Assembly: GCA_024364805.1 (NCBI GenBank)
Contig: CM044519.1
Location: forward strand, 42,258,588-42,322,587
Source of the DNA: Euprymna scolopes
Lineage: Eukaryota; Mollusca; Cephalopoda; Sepiida; Sepiolidae
Direction: 5' to 3'
DNA: 64,000 nt
In this document: piece by piece, positions 34,800 to 47,129 of the stretch
Numbering within the stretch: position 1 is the first letter of the stretch
How the letters are laid out: every line of letters starts with the position of its first letter
Program-made: the position numbers and the translations under genes
The notes under the pieces: generated by a model
Databases searched by the model: none
What the model was told of the DNA's origin: nothing
What the model saw: only the letters and a program-made list of their open reading frames with translations

Positions 34800-34945
34800 T
34801 TATTTTACTTCTTTTAGTTCAAGCAAAGCATATTGTCACTTGAATGTGAGGGGGCTACTATTTGGGATCATGTCTACAGCAGACTATGTGGGAAGTTGAT
34901 CAGCAAGATGTTTGTTTGTATTACATTTAAATGTCCACAGGTTAA
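34800..34945 (-). mobile_element. LINE 3' end fragment
   Basis: Reverse complement of the UTR of the 13940-14545 family ('gagggggctactatttggga', 'agcaagatgtttgtttg'). Confidence 0.65.
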
Positions 34946-35309
34946 TACAGTCAAGGAAGCAAGAAACAGAGGGAATTCAAGACGATTAATTTGAAGAAAT
35001 ACAATATTTGAAAATATTCTTTTCATATCACACACACACACATACACACGCATATATATGACAAAAAGTCTATATTCCAAATTCCAAAATGTTGTCCATC
35101 TTACCATTTATTTCTTTCAGCATATTAAAATATTCAATTCTTGACAGCACCTGTTTCATAGTGCAGAAACATACATATAATTATTATATCAATTTTTTAA
35201 TCTTTTCCATCCTGACTCATCAGAAGAATAAAAATTAACTTTAAAAGAAAATAAAAAGATGAACAACTTATTGGAATTTGGAACATAGACTTTTTGTCAT
35301 TTAAGTGTA

Positions 35310-35725
35310 TACTAGCCTGGGTGCCCGGTGTTGCCCGGAGCAAAAGAAAAGTGGTAGTAGGCATGCAGGCTCAAACCCATACCCCAAAGGAGGAAAAAAA
35401 TGTGAAAAGAAAGTGACATCTTTGTGCCCATTGTCAAACCGGAAGTGGCAAAGGTTTAAGTTAAGGCTAGTCAACCAAAAAGAGGGGATTGCTTTCGAAA
35501 ATATCAGCGAAAAAAGCGACCTCTTCCTGTAGAAAAGTGCCCAGTTGAGGGTGAAGGAATTAATGTTTTTAGCCAATTTTTCGATATTTGTCATCTGAAG
35601 GGTCAAGTTTTAGAACAATACTGATCTTGTGAAAATCCATCACCTCTGTCGAAAGTTTTAGGCAGACATACAAACATACATTTAAACAGACATGTGAGAT
35701 TTATATTATACTCTGTAGTTACATC
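35310..35725 (+). repeat. 430-bp interspersed repeat r, copy 1
   Basis: Starts ACTAGCCTGGGTGCCCGGTG and ends near 'gtgagatttatattata'. Shares 'ttaaggctagtcaac', 'aaaagtgcccagttgaggg' and 'aaagttttaggcagacata' with copies at 43567-44000 and 53701-54121. Class unknown; no coding. Confidence 0.8.
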
Positions 35726-35791
35726 AAGCTTCATAAATTAAAGGATTGGCATAAATAAAGGATGAAATATAATTGAATAAGCATATTTTGC

Positions 35792-35792
<1 letters not shown>

Positions 35793-35824
<32 letters not shown>

Positions 35825-35838
35825 AACACACACACACT
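35793..35838. repeat. (TA)n(CA)n microsatellite
   Basis: AT run followed by a short CA run. Confidence 0.95.
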
Positions 35839-36139
35839 GCATTCCCTATTCATACAATTACTTCAAATTTACTCCAAAGATGTGCACATGTAAGAAACGT
35901 ATATTTTTTTAAAATAATAACATTGTCATCATTTTAAATCAATCAAAATTATTGACAAGTGAAACATTAGCAATGAATACACAATGGAAGAAACAAAAAA
36001 GTCTCTTCTCGTCTAATATCCAATGCTACCATTCGATCTATATTGTCACATATAGGATACCCTCAAGCGGGCTATTATGTCCAGACCCATGGAGCAAGAA
36101 GAAAAGGTTGGTTAAAGGTTATACTATGACATCAAACAT

Positions 36140-36295
36140 AATTGAGAATGATTAATGTAATGAACCCTGTTTGATTTCTTATAAGGAGGGCTTATGAGAT
36201 GTGTTGTTTTATTTCGCTGTTCCACAGACAATCATATAGAGCTAAAACACAGGCGGCCAACAAAATATGAACAGACTTTTGGCAAATTATTGTAC

Positions 36296-36338
<43 letters not shown>

Positions 36339-36398
36339 TGTGTAAAACGATTCATAAGGAATACGAAATAAAGGTAAAAGGTGCCTTATTCCATGGAG

Positions 36399-36437
<39 letters not shown>

Positions 36438-36661
36438 CTTTGCTAAGTATTCCCTTTCATTTTATCTATAAACTTAGACTTCTCTTCCAATTTTCTTGCT
36501 TGACTGTTTTCAAAAATTAAGCTAACCAGCAAAAATAGATACTTATCTATACTTACCTTTTGCTAACCTTTTTTCCTCTAAGGAGAAGAGCCTTTCTTTG
36601 AAACTCCATGGAATAAGGCACCTTTCACCTTTATTTCGTATTCCTTATGAATCGTTTTACT

Positions 36662-36696
<35 letters not shown>

Positions 36697-36852
36697 GTAC
36701 AATAATTTGCCAAAAGTCTGTCCATATTTTGTTAGCTGCCTGTGTTTTAGCTCTATATGATTGTCTATGGAACAGCGAAATAAAACAACACATCTCATAA
36801 ACCCTCCTTATAAGAAATCAAACAGAGTTCATTACATTAATCATTTTCAATT
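36140..36852. repeat. long inverted repeat, arms of about 255 bp
   Basis: Left arm 36140-36401 ('gattaatgtaatgaacc', 'agctaaaacacagg', a (TA)n run, 'gtgccttattccatggagtt') is mirrored by 36600-36852 at about 92%. A spacer of about 200 bp separates them. Each arm carries its own AT microsatellite at the matching place (36298-36338 and 36664-36693). Confidence 0.92.
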
Positions 36853-37002
36853 AACTACATACTATACAATGCTTCAAGCAAACTACACCCACCTCTTATA
36901 TATATATAATTATTATATAATTATATATATATATGTAACGGGTTCATGTACAATCATTCTACACCATGGTGTAGAGGTGTGGGTTATATATTGTCATCAA
37001 AT

Positions 37003-37476
37003 TTTTTGGTACAGTTTAGTCAAGTCATTAAAAATGAAAATATCGAAAAAAGTTTAAATTGTATGTATTCGTTATGGAATGAAGTTCTCTGAAAAAAAAT
37101 TTCACTTAATTTCATCAAGTAGTTTTTTTTTTGTACAGCGAAAAAACAATTTGTTATGATACCGAGCAAAATGTTCGATTTTTCAGAAGAAAAGCTAGTA
37201 TTAAAGATGGGAAGGGGTGTCAGCGCTTTAACTGGAGTTATCTCCCTTTGGCATTTCTAAAATTCAAACAATTTTTTTTTTAATTCAAGATGGCTGCCTT
37301 CAACGCGCTCTCATAAAAACGTGTTTTTCCGCTGTAAAAAAAAAAACTGCTTGATGAAATTAAGTGAAATTTTTTTTCAGAGAACTGTGTTCTATAACGG
37401 ATGAATACGATTTAAACTTTTTTCGATATTTTCATTTTTTAATGTCTTGACTAAACTGTACAAGTACCAATTTTTT
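37003..37476. mobile_element. inverted-repeat element, arms of about 145 bp
   Basis: Left arm words 'acagtttagtcaagtcatt', 'aatatcgaaaaaagtttaaa' and 'ttcacttaatttcatcaagt' appear reverse-complemented at 37321-37476. The centre holds 'ggaaggggtgtcagcg'. A related scrap lies at 21895-22000. Confidence 0.88.
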
Positions 37477-37484
37477 TTTAAATC

Positions 37485-37790
37485 TATACTTTTAGTATGC
37501 CCAAAACAAAGCATATTGCCAATGAATCATTAGTGGTTTCTGTAGTAGAGACCAGATTTATAGGAGGAAACCTGAGTGGGGAGTTGGGCAGCAATATGTT
37601 TGTTCATATTACATGTAAATTTCTGCATGTTGGTACAGATGAGAAAACAGGGAATGAGAAGAAATTTCCAAAGGCAGACAGTTCAAGAAAAAAAAAGCTA
37701 TGAGAGTAGAAAATCTTCCAGCATTTAGGGACTTCTACAGTGAAGGGGTGGAATATTGCTTATGATCAGGTGGTTCAGAGGGAGTTAGTA
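37485..37790 (-). mobile_element. LINE 3' end fragment
   Basis: Diverged reverse complement of the 13940-14545 family ('gcatattgccaatga', 'gtggggagttgggcagcaa', 'tttctgcatgttggtaca'). Confidence 0.65.
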
Positions 37791-37884
37791 TATATTTTAT
37801 TCAATTTGATTCACAAGTTGCAAAAGATTAGTATTAATTTTTATTTTTAGTGAACATTTTTTTTATTATCAAACATGAAATTGA

Positions 37885-38480
37885 CAATTTGCATTATTTG
37901 GATTATTCGGATTCCTGTTCTCATCTTGAGTGTCATTTTCACAACTTTTCGGTTGATGTAAACTCTTATCTTCTTCAGATGTGTTTAGTTGAACCTGGAA
38001 TCTGCGAGGATTTTTGAATAGAATGAGGGAAGCATGCTCTTGTTCCATCAACCATGACTGGGCAGAAGTTCTAAGCAATTCACAATTGTATTCTGAGTAT
38101 CACCCACATTGAAGATTGAACTTTTAACCGCCAGAAAAGTGTCACTGAAAACTGAATTTTATTAAGTACTTTATCCGTTATGCCACGAGTTTATAGCATA
38201 ACAGATAAAGTATGTGGTAAAAACACTTTTCTGGAGGTTGAGGATTCAATCGTCAGTATAGGCAATTTCAGAATACAATTGCAAATTGCTTAAGACTTCT
38301 ACCCGGTCATAGCTTACGGAACAAGAGCATACTATCCATGGATTAAATAAAGGATCCCGTTCAAAATTCTGTGCAAATTCCCAAGTTCAACAAGATATAC
38401 CTGAAGAAGGTTGGAGATTACTTTGGTAAAAAGTAACATTAAATATGAGAACAGTAGTCTGAATAATCCAAATAATACCA
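37885..38480. mobile_element. SINE family c, head-to-head inverted pair
   Basis: Minus copy 37885-38165 and plus copy 38175-38480 meet at their tRNA-like heads ('gcataacagataaagtat' on both strands). Each has a box B-like 'ggttgaggattcaatc', 'accatgactgg'-type words, 'acctgaagaaggttgg' and a tail 'gaacagtagtctgaataatc'. Arms are about 290 bp. Confidence 0.85.
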
Positions 38481-38484
38481 ATTA

Positions 38485-39030
38485 TCAATCCTCATCTCAA
38501 ACATTCAGAAAAATGAAATTGGCAAATATAATTTTTAGAAAAGGATTAGTGAATATTTTGAGGCTGTTTTTTAGTTTAAAGGTGGCGATATGTCATATGA
38601 AGGAAGATAACTTTTTTTTTCCCTCAGTTTCATTAATAGTTTTACTGGTTTCTTAATAATTTCTTAGTTTCATAAACACATCTATAAAAAGATTTTTGTT
38701 GTTGTAAATAAGTTGTTGAAAAAAATCTAGAAATTGAGATAAAAACAGCGTAAATATAGAAGAAATAAAAAAAATATTAAAGTAAGACAAGTTCTCTCCC
38801 TTAATATGAAAAGGTGCCACCTTCAATTAAAAAATAGCCGACCTTATTTTCTGTGAAATAATTCTCATTACTTAAGTGATGAGATTCATTAATTAGTTTT
38901 TTTTTTTTTTCACAACTGGGTGAGTACTAATTGTAATTTTTACATGAGGGTTCATATTACCAAAACTTCGGGATCAACAAGAAATTTATTTTCCTCAATT
39001 ATTTTGTTAAATTGTATCATCTGAAATGAA
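38485..39030. other. no recognisable feature
   Basis: AT-rich intron with no recognised repeat or exon. Confidence 0.5.
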
Positions 39031-39034
39031 TAAT

Positions 39035-39245
39035 AGAAGATTTGGTTTACCATTGCACTTGGTTTGTATTACCATTTGGTTTAGTTTGTGTCACTGTCAG
39101 GTTTGATTTATATTATTATTAGGTTTTGGTTTATATTACAATTGGGTTTGGTTTGGGTTACCGACAAATCTGGTTTATGTTACCATCAGGTTTGATTTAT
39201 ATTAGGTTTTAGTTGTATTACCATCAGATTTGGTTTTCCTGTTTT
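39035..39245. repeat. degenerate minisatellite, 20-30 bp units
   Basis: Units built on 'aggtttgatttatattacca' recur about eight times ('ttggtttgtattaccat', 'aggttttggtttatatta', 'atctggtttatgttacca'). Confidence 0.8.
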
Positions 39246-39249
39246 ACAG

Positions 39250-42200
39250 CATATCAACTCCGCTTGAATCAATGATATGATTAGTTTACCCATAGCTGGA
39301 AGTGTAATCATTATTAATACCAACATAAATTATTTGGTACTTATACAGAATAAGGACTGTGCTATTGTTGGAATTTTCCAGGAGTGTACATAAAATGCAA
39401 GAAGGTGCCAAATGAAAACTTTGTGAATTTTTTCATGCAAACATTGGCTAATATTTTCAATTAAAAATGTATTATTTCTGTTATGAAGATAATTTAATGA
39501 AAAATTAATTGAAAGAATTAAAACAATATTCTTTTTATTGTTACAAAGAAAATACATTAATGATTGGACAATTTTTACAAAACTTAAGAAAATTAAAATT
39601 CAAACCAAGAAAAAGAGCACTCATTTTAAGTTTCATGAATAAATATTTATTTTTTTGAATATTAAATAAGTGATAGCAAACAAAAAGGATAATTTTTAAA
39701 TAAATTTTTTCTTTTTTCTGCTTTTTTTTTGTTCAAATCAAGATAAATATTTATTTATTTTTTTTATAATAAACCAATGATAGCAAATAGTTTCTTAAAT
39801 GAAGTTGGCTGCTGCGATTTCATTGAATCAGCATTTCGGCACCTATCAGCATTTTACATAAACAGCCTGAACAATTCAGACATAAGCATAGTCCTTCTTC
39901 TGTATAAGTGCATAAACGAAATATTATTGAAAAATTAGTTAAAAGTATTTATTCTGTTCTACCTACTCATTTGTGACCTAATTTGAATATTCAATATTTA
40001 AAAGAAATTTTAAGTCAATTTACTATAGCATGTTGATGTTTATAATCAGTGTTCAGCCATTTTGAATTTGAAGAGAGTAAGTACTGCATTTTCATATCAT
40101 TAAATTAAATTAAACTTGGTTTATTATTCACTCTGGTTATGCATTTACTTCCTCTCCTATTTCCTCTTATGGTATGACAAAAAATTGAGCTAAAAAGCAG
40201 CAAGAACTTAGTTGCCAACCTAATATTAAGTAATCCTTACTAGAACTGAGATAGGAAGTAGTTGTTAAGGGCTCAAAAGATCAAGTGTGTGGGAGTGAGG
40301 GATCATGTGATGCAACAATGCTGGGTAATTTCGTTTTGAGGTGAGTACAATGATACACATGTCAGCATGAAGTTCTGAATATAATAGCAAATGAAGTTCT
40401 GAATATAATAGCAAATGTTAGCACTGATTGACTCTTTAATTATGCCCCCCCAAAAAAAGCATAAAGAAACTATTTTGTATAAAAATCGTTTCCAAATTGT
40501 TTAATTAATTGAAATAAACAATAATTCAACCAGAAAAACTTCATAAAGAATCTGAATAAAAGTAGCCAATGAAAAAAAAAATCTGAATTTAAGATAGATT
40601 TCCCAAACTTGAGTCGTGCTACCCACTCCCTGTGTATGTATGTGTGGAGAGAAGAAACAAAACAAAAAAAAAACACATTTTTTTTAAATAACTCCAATTA
40701 ATTTCAATTAAGAAAACCAAAATTAATAGAAAGACACAGTGTGCTTGTGAGGGTAAAAGAGACAGGAGGTCGTATTTTGATAAAAAAAAAGTAATTTAAC
40801 TCCACTACTTCCATCATGAATTGCTTGAAATCTTTGTCTTCTCAGCAAAACTAATATTTTCAGTTTTCAGAGAGAACTGTTATAAAAGAGAAAAGGATGG
40901 CAAAACAAGATAGAAAGAGGAAAAGAGAAGAGAAAGAGTGAAATAAAATCCAGCCAAATAGCGATAAAAAAATGAGGAGGTAAGGCTCTAGCAATTTTGC
41001 AGAAATCAGTTTTTCTTGTAAAAAAAAAGAAAGCAAATTTGAATTAAAAAGCAGAGAAGCAAAAACTAACATGCAGTTTAGGCAAAAATAGAAGAGAACT
41101 CATATTTCTGAGAATCACAAGTTGAGTTCAGAGCAGATAAAATGTATCTGTCAATGTTCTTTATTATCAAAAACATGATCACTACTATGATGATAATAAT
41201 TCCACCCATGGAAGAGCTATACAATTCTCTTCTTTTTTTATTTTTTTATCATTTTGTTCTAGCTGGGAATGAGGCATCCTACTTGATGCAAGGACCTACA
41301 CCCACTATCTCATACATTTCAACCGAGAGATCTTTTTAAAATTCTAACTACCCCTTTAAATGCAATCATTTATAGCTCTCTTGTACTTGGTTGACCAGGT
41401 ATATGTGCCAGATAGTTTTTGGAATTCTTTTTCATGAGTCCAGTTGCAAGACCTTGGTATTTTGTTATCGTTTCTTCCTCAGCACTTTTTTTTTCTCCTT
41501 CTTCTCTCATTTCACTATATCAGGTTTTACAGGTGTTTTCTGGATGCAATAGCTGTAGAAATTGTATAGTCAAAGTGGATCGTGTATAATTTATTTCCAA
41601 CTGTTCTTTTTGGTTAGATGTTCCCAGGACTTGCTACTATATTTGATATTCAACGTTTTCCAGATGGTCCAGTGGAGATATTTACATATTTTTACATCAT
41701 ATAATAGCCATCCTTCAGCAAAGCCTTACAGCTGGATGTCAGGTGGCTCACACTCTACTTCTGTGTGACAGAACCTGAATTTTGTCAAAATTCCAAGACT
41801 CTTTACATATTAATGGCATATTTATAATTAGTATTTTTTTTTATTTGCAATATTATGAAAATTATATTTATAACCATGAGTGATAAGAATGAATTCAATC
41901 AGATGGCAGAATTGCTTTATAAAATATGTTGCATCTTTTTTGACACGAAAAGACCATGTTCTGCTAACTGGATTAATTCTTTACCTGGAAAAGCTTCTCT
42001 GATTGATGCTGCCATTTTCCTTTGCTTGGGACAACAACGATAATTTTATTACAATAATGGCTCTACATTCAAGAATTTTTTTTCCTATTCTAATAGAAAA
42101 ATTTTTTTTTAGTTCAAACATATACAAAACCAAAACTCAACCAGAAACAATCTTTGATGTGCATACAGTCACTACAACAAAGACATTTCTATCTAAGAAA

Positions 42201-42835
42201 AATATAATTTATTCTTAATATTCGATTTTACCAGATGAAATACTGCTACATTATTCTTGTGTTAATATTTAATAATAATATATCTATAATAATGTTATAT
42301 TAACGTCTTATGATTCTCAAATGTCATATCTCTTTTTTTTCTTTTTCAGCTTGATCTTAGATTGAACAACACACAAAAAGTGCAAGATAATGTTCAAAGA
42401 GGTACAAACACTCAGTAGATATTGCTATTTTTTACTATTTATTATACTTCACACTGCAGTTTCCCATTTGTCTTAAATGCATTCCTTTTATCAGTAATCA
42501 ATGTTTCACTCCTTCAGCCATTAACACAATTCAACATGTTTATATAGTCATCCAATGCAAATTGTATTACTTTCAACATAGTAACGTAAAGCCTTGTCTA
42601 GCAAGTATTACTTATTCAGTGAAATCACTTTCAACTGTTGATTCAAGGATCATGCTTCATCAGACTTTGCTACACTAGCATGCAATGTACGAGATTGTTA
42701 AAAAAAATAACTGGGTGACAATCGCCCAAGATTTTCTCTCTTTACTTTCTGTGCTAAAATAATATTAAGTAGACTTTCTTATCCTGCAACATTGTTATTT
42801 TGATGCGCATATAAAAACAGATGAATCACACAATA
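39250..42835. other. no gene recognised in 3.6 kb of intron
   Basis: AT-rich DNA. A 23-bp unit 'atgaagttctgaatataata' plus 'gca' is duplicated at 40368-40413. No exon of VPS16 is missing here, since exons 7 and 8 join in frame. Confidence 0.5.
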
Positions 42836-42837
42836 TT

Positions 42838-43085
42838 AAACTGATAATATATTCCAGGGCTAAAAAGCAATAAATAACACACAAAATATGACACCTTACA
42901 AAATATTGGACTCATAATATACTCCAAGATAAAAAAAAAATTGATATGCAACACACAAGACACATGAAACATCACAAGATATAATAAACCCTTACAAGAT
43001 ATTGAACTGATAATATATTCTAAGATAAAATAAAAATATAACGTATAAGATATATGACAAGATACATGACATATTGTGGCATGGT
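42838..43085. repeat. degenerate tandem repeat, 70-100 bp units
   Basis: Three units start 'aactgataatatattccag', 'actcataatatactccaag' and 'aactgataatatattctaag' and share 'acacacaa', 'atgaca' and 'cttacaagatatt'. Confidence 0.65.
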
Positions 43086-43566
43086 AGGATCAGTTTGAAC
43101 ACTGATAGTGTCTCTGAGTTTGGCCAAGAACAACAGTAACAGATTGGTGATTTTAACGTGATTCAAACGAATGCTAAATGCTCTGATTGCTATTCCCATT
43201 CTTTCTCAACTTTGTCTGAATTCGTTTTCTTTTCCACTTTCTAAAACAATTTTTCACAGGAATGTGTGAACTCAAAAGTATTTTCAACCAATGAAAATTA
43301 TTTCAAGTCCCAAAGAACATTGACCAAATGAGATTTTCTCCAGATGGCCGCATCTCAAAGAACCCAAGAATATCATTCAACAACACTCCCACTCTTCTGC
43401 GCCTTTCGATCGAGGGGAGGCAAGTTACAAAAGAAAGGAATCAATATCTCCCATATCAGCTTATTTTATCTCGAGCACACATTTTTACACATAAACAAGA
43501 GTCAAGTAAAGTGAAACGAATTGTTACTTATAGCTAAAACATAACTTTTATACCCAATTTATATTA

Positions 43567-44000
43567 AACTAGCCTGGGTGCCCGACGTTGCCCGGATGTT
43601 TGGAGGTGTGTGTTGAACAAAAAAAAAGTGGTAGTAGACAGTCAGGCTCGAACCTGTACTGCAAAGGAGGAAAAGAATGTGAAAAAAAAAAACGTGACAT
43701 CTTTGCTGTTGTGTCCATCACCAAACTGGAAGTAGCAAAGGTTTAAATTAAGGCTAGTCAATCAAAAAGAGGGGATGACTTTCGAAAATATCAGTGGAAA
43801 AAGTGATCCCTCCCTGTAGAAAAGTGCCCAGTTGAGGGTGAAGGAATAAATTTTTTTTAGCCAATTTTTCGCTATTTGTCATCTGAAGGATTGAACTTCA
43901 AAACGATACTGATCTCGTGAAAATCCGTTGCCTCTGTCAAAAGTTTTAGGCAGACATACATTTAAACAGACAGATGAGATTTATATTATAGATGTCGATG
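43567..44000 (+). repeat. 430-bp interspersed repeat r, copy 2
   Basis: Starts ACTAGCCTGGGTGCCCGACG and ends 'gatgagatttatattatag'. It is about 90% like copy 1 by eye and lies 225 bp downstream (in transcript terms) of exon 7. Confidence 0.82.
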
Positions 44001-44224
44001 TGGTTTTTGACAATACCCAAAAATGCAATCGTCATCCAAAATGGTTATAAAAATGGTGGTATATAACACTTAAGATACATGATACATTATAAGATACAAA
44101 CAAAAAAAAGAAAGGTAAAAGAAACAAAATTTGTAAAGGGATTCAAAGTTACATACAGTGTGTTCATTAAATCTTGTGTTTCTCCAATTTTTTTTCTCAT
44201 AACTCATCTTACATATCATCTTAC

Positions 44225-44369
44225 CTTATAACAGGCCCAATGAGCAAGGATACGACTGACACCTGCCGTGTCATGAATATGCAGGAACTGACAAATACGA
44301 ATGGCAAGGAAGAAGTGTTTGCGAAGAACCAGGCGATCAATAACAACATCTATGGTTAATGTCTCCATT
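44225..44369 (-). CDS. VPS16: VPS16 exon 7
   Basis: 145 nt. Encodes METLTIDVVIDRLVLRKHFF, LAIRICQFLHIHDTAGVSRI and LAHWACYK; human has [46 protein letters not shown]. The last twelve residues ([12 protein letters not shown]) are identical, the best-conserved run in the window. Ends before GTAAGA. Confidence 0.97.
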
Positions 44370-44519
44370 CTAGGAAAATGGTCAAGGTTCATGACACAAT
44401 AAAAGCAAAAGAAAAAAAAGTTCTTTATTTTATTTGTTAGTCTTTTGGAATTAATCTCTTATTTTTAATCAAGATTTCCATACGAAAGTTTAATAAAAAA
44501 ATAAATAAAATACAACTAC

Positions 44520-44790
44520 ATATTTTTGGTTTGGAGTCCCGACAGGCGGGTGATGAAGCATTGCAACACTTTTCTCACAATTTCTGCAGTTGTGCTGGTT
44601 CCAACTGTATTGGCTTGCCTTTCAGTCAGATTTTGTCTGAAACACTGAGTGCAGGACACTTATCACCTGCCCAAACCTGCATCTGTCTCCTTATCACCTA
44701 CCCAAACCTGCATCTGGAGGGGTAACTCCAACTTCAACTGTATAGCCACAGCAGATGCTGCAGTGCACCAGACTAGATGAAGAATGCCAT
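44520..44790. other. GC-richer stretch with a 31-bp tandem repeat
   Basis: 'cttatcacctgcccaaacct' plus 'gcatctgtctc' is followed by a near-identical unit. Base composition differs from its surroundings. No family recognised. Confidence 0.5.
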
Positions 44791-44989
44791 TGTCTCACAA
44801 GACAGAAGCTTGCCATCGTATATTTTTGGTTATTTTAGCAGCATATCATTTTGTTTTGTTGTTATTTAATGGCAAATATAATCGTTTTGACAAAACTGGC
44901 TATGTAAACATGCATTGCAATGCATCTTGTTCAGCAATGTTGCAATACATGCAAACAATAGTTTTGTTTCAAGGGTTGACCATCCAGAA

Positions 44990-45540
44990 TTTGGTTTCTC
45001 TATTTAAAAAAAAGTAATTGTCTCTTAAAGATGAGGCTTTATGCTGAAATGACAAACCACTTGATATGGTCAATCACAGTTTTTATGTCAAGTGATAAAA
45101 CTGTCAATGATACTAGAGTGGTTTCTGTGTGGTCCAAACAGGACTGTCATTTGATGTCTATATATCTATGTAGAGCTTATGAGTAAGAACTCAATGAAAT
45201 GCAGAAAATTCTGTGTAACTACATTGCAATAAATATTTTCATAACTTACTTCCATGCTCTACTCACATATTGAGCACTGTTGAAGTAAATGCTAAAAAAT
45301 CTATACATAAAATATATCTCCTTATAAAATTTCATGAAATAATAATAATAATAATATATATATATATATATAGATAGATAGGTGCTGCGATTTCTACGAA
45401 GTTGACTCGGGCTCACCTTTTAACGAACACGTCTGTTTTTAGCTAATACAAATCTGTGAAGGCTACATTTTTTATAAATAGGAAGAAATAAAAAATTAAT
45501 TTTAATTGCGCAGGTAAAGGTGTTTTTGATTCTGATATTA
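44990..45540. repeat. old repeat related to 20280-20480, then AT microsatellite
   Basis: 'tctcttaaagatgaggctt' and 'acaaaccacttgatatgg' echo 20310-20360. A (TAA)n(TA)n run lies at 45340-45372. Confidence 0.45.
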
Positions 45541-46870
45541 ATTTCATTGGTATCCTTTTTATCCGTCTGAGATTGTCTTTGCTGCACTCTACTCCCTATC
45601 TTATTCTTTGTGTGCCCCTTTTGTTGTTGACTGTTGTTCTATTGTTTGTATCTAGCAGCATTGATAATGTATTGCAACTTCATCCATCTTTGCTTTTGGT
45701 GACTTCAATAATCATCATTCTGACTGGCTCCCCAATCCAATACAACAAATCTGTCTGTCATAATTTTTTTTTTGTCACATCCCCTACATGCTTTTCTGAT
45801 AATGACCTTCATCATCGTTTTCTCACTTCTGCTCTCATGTTCTATTTTCTTTTCTCCTCCACTGAGTTTTTCTGATCATGCTCTTGTTCATGTTGAGGTT
45901 GATTTTTCTGCGAAGTCCTCTTTTGATCATCCCATCCATAGGAATTCATTTAACCACAGGAAGGCTGATTGGAATGAGCAATCTTATGTGACATTTTATG
46001 GGCTACTACTAGTTTAGTAAATTTAGAAAATTTCACTGTTGGGATGATTAATCAGAATCAGAAAAATCAGAACTTTTGGAGATTTCCGATGCCAAAAACA
46101 ATCCGTTTAATCATTTTTTTTCATTTGATTCTGTTTAAAATAAAACCTTCCACTGTTATGGATTTGAAACTACCAGTAAAACTAAAATCTATAATCAACC
46201 TCTTACAAGTGTGTTTTTATGTTTGAGAAAATATATACGCATTTAACATGTGCTTTTTACGGTAATCAAAAAAAAATAATTTTATAGTGAAATATTTAGA
46301 GATTTATAAAGAATCAGAATCAGCAATTGTATCGGAATCGTCCCATCACTAGTATATTTCCAAATGATTCTGCTAAGGAAGTTACTGATTAGTTTCTCAT
46401 TGGAATAGACACCTTCATTCCTAAGTTCATACCAAACCTCAATTTCCTTCCCAGTTTTCATCCGTTTGTACTTCTGCCATTTCCTATTGTAACCATTACT
46501 TTAATTCGTATCGCCAGGATGGTTTTGAGACTTCTAGATAATCTGACGCAAGAGAGTAATCTCTAAGGCTAAATCTAATTATACTTAAAGAATTTTTGAC
46601 TATCTTATCTCAAAAGGTTGGTCTCATGATTTTTGGAGAGTCTATAATAGTATATTTAATAATGGTATGTCTGGTGTTCCTCTTCTATTCAATGATAAAG
46701 TTATTTCATATTTTAAGGATAAGGCTGATCTCTTTACTCCTCTTTTTGCTAAAAATTCTTTTTTTGGTGATTCTGGTACTATTCTTCCTGATTTTCCTCC
46801 GAAAACTGATTAATGATTGTTTTTATTTTAGGATTAGATTTTGTAAAGCTGACTAATCGACATGTGAAAA
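45540..46870 (+). mobile_element. LINE endonuclease fragment split by a MITE
   Basis: Encodes GDFNNHHSDWL and, further on, SDHALVHVEVD: the GDFN and SDH motifs of the apurinic-type endonuclease of Jockey/CR1-like LINEs. After the MITE at 46035-46352, the linker to the reverse transcriptase follows (VYNSIFNNGMSGVPLLFNDK, YFKDKADLFTPLFAKNSFFG). It is frameshifted and truncated before the RT core. Lies inside the U12 GT-AG intron. Confidence 0.82.
46035..46352. mobile_element. hAT-like MITE inserted in the LINE
   Basis: The left end 'CTGTTGGGATGATTAATC' and the right end, reversed, AGTGATGGGACGATTCCGAT are inverted repeats. Related to 15435-15885. The LINE reading resumes after it. Confidence 0.75.
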
Positions 46871-47129
46871 AAATGGAGGTTAATATTTTTGAATGATCAC
46901 TGTTTTTTTTTTTTTTGTATGTCGATGTCAGTTTAACAAAATCAAATTCTGAACAGTTTCCACACATTAGGGTATTCAGGTTAGAAAATTTAATTTTACT
47001 GCATTTGCCATAAATTATTTGTTGTTCTTATTTTTTGCTTATGAATATTTGGTTGTTAACTATTCTGGACTTTCACTCCTCTCTCCATGATAATTTGACA
47101 ATGAAAAGGATTTCATCAGAAAAGGATAC

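Larger units (their letters stand above)
44370..47129 (-). other. VPS16: U12-type GT-AG intron of VPS16
   Basis: Donor GTATCCTTT (47129 down to 47121) is the minor-spliceosome GT-AG consensus. The 3' end reads CCTTGACCATTTTCCTAG, giving a CCTTGAC branch-site match about 12 nt before the acceptor and no long pyrimidine tract. Length 2,760 nt, phase 2, inside a Gln codon conserved with human. The intron contains a LINE endonuclease fragment split by a hAT-like MITE. Confidence 0.92.
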
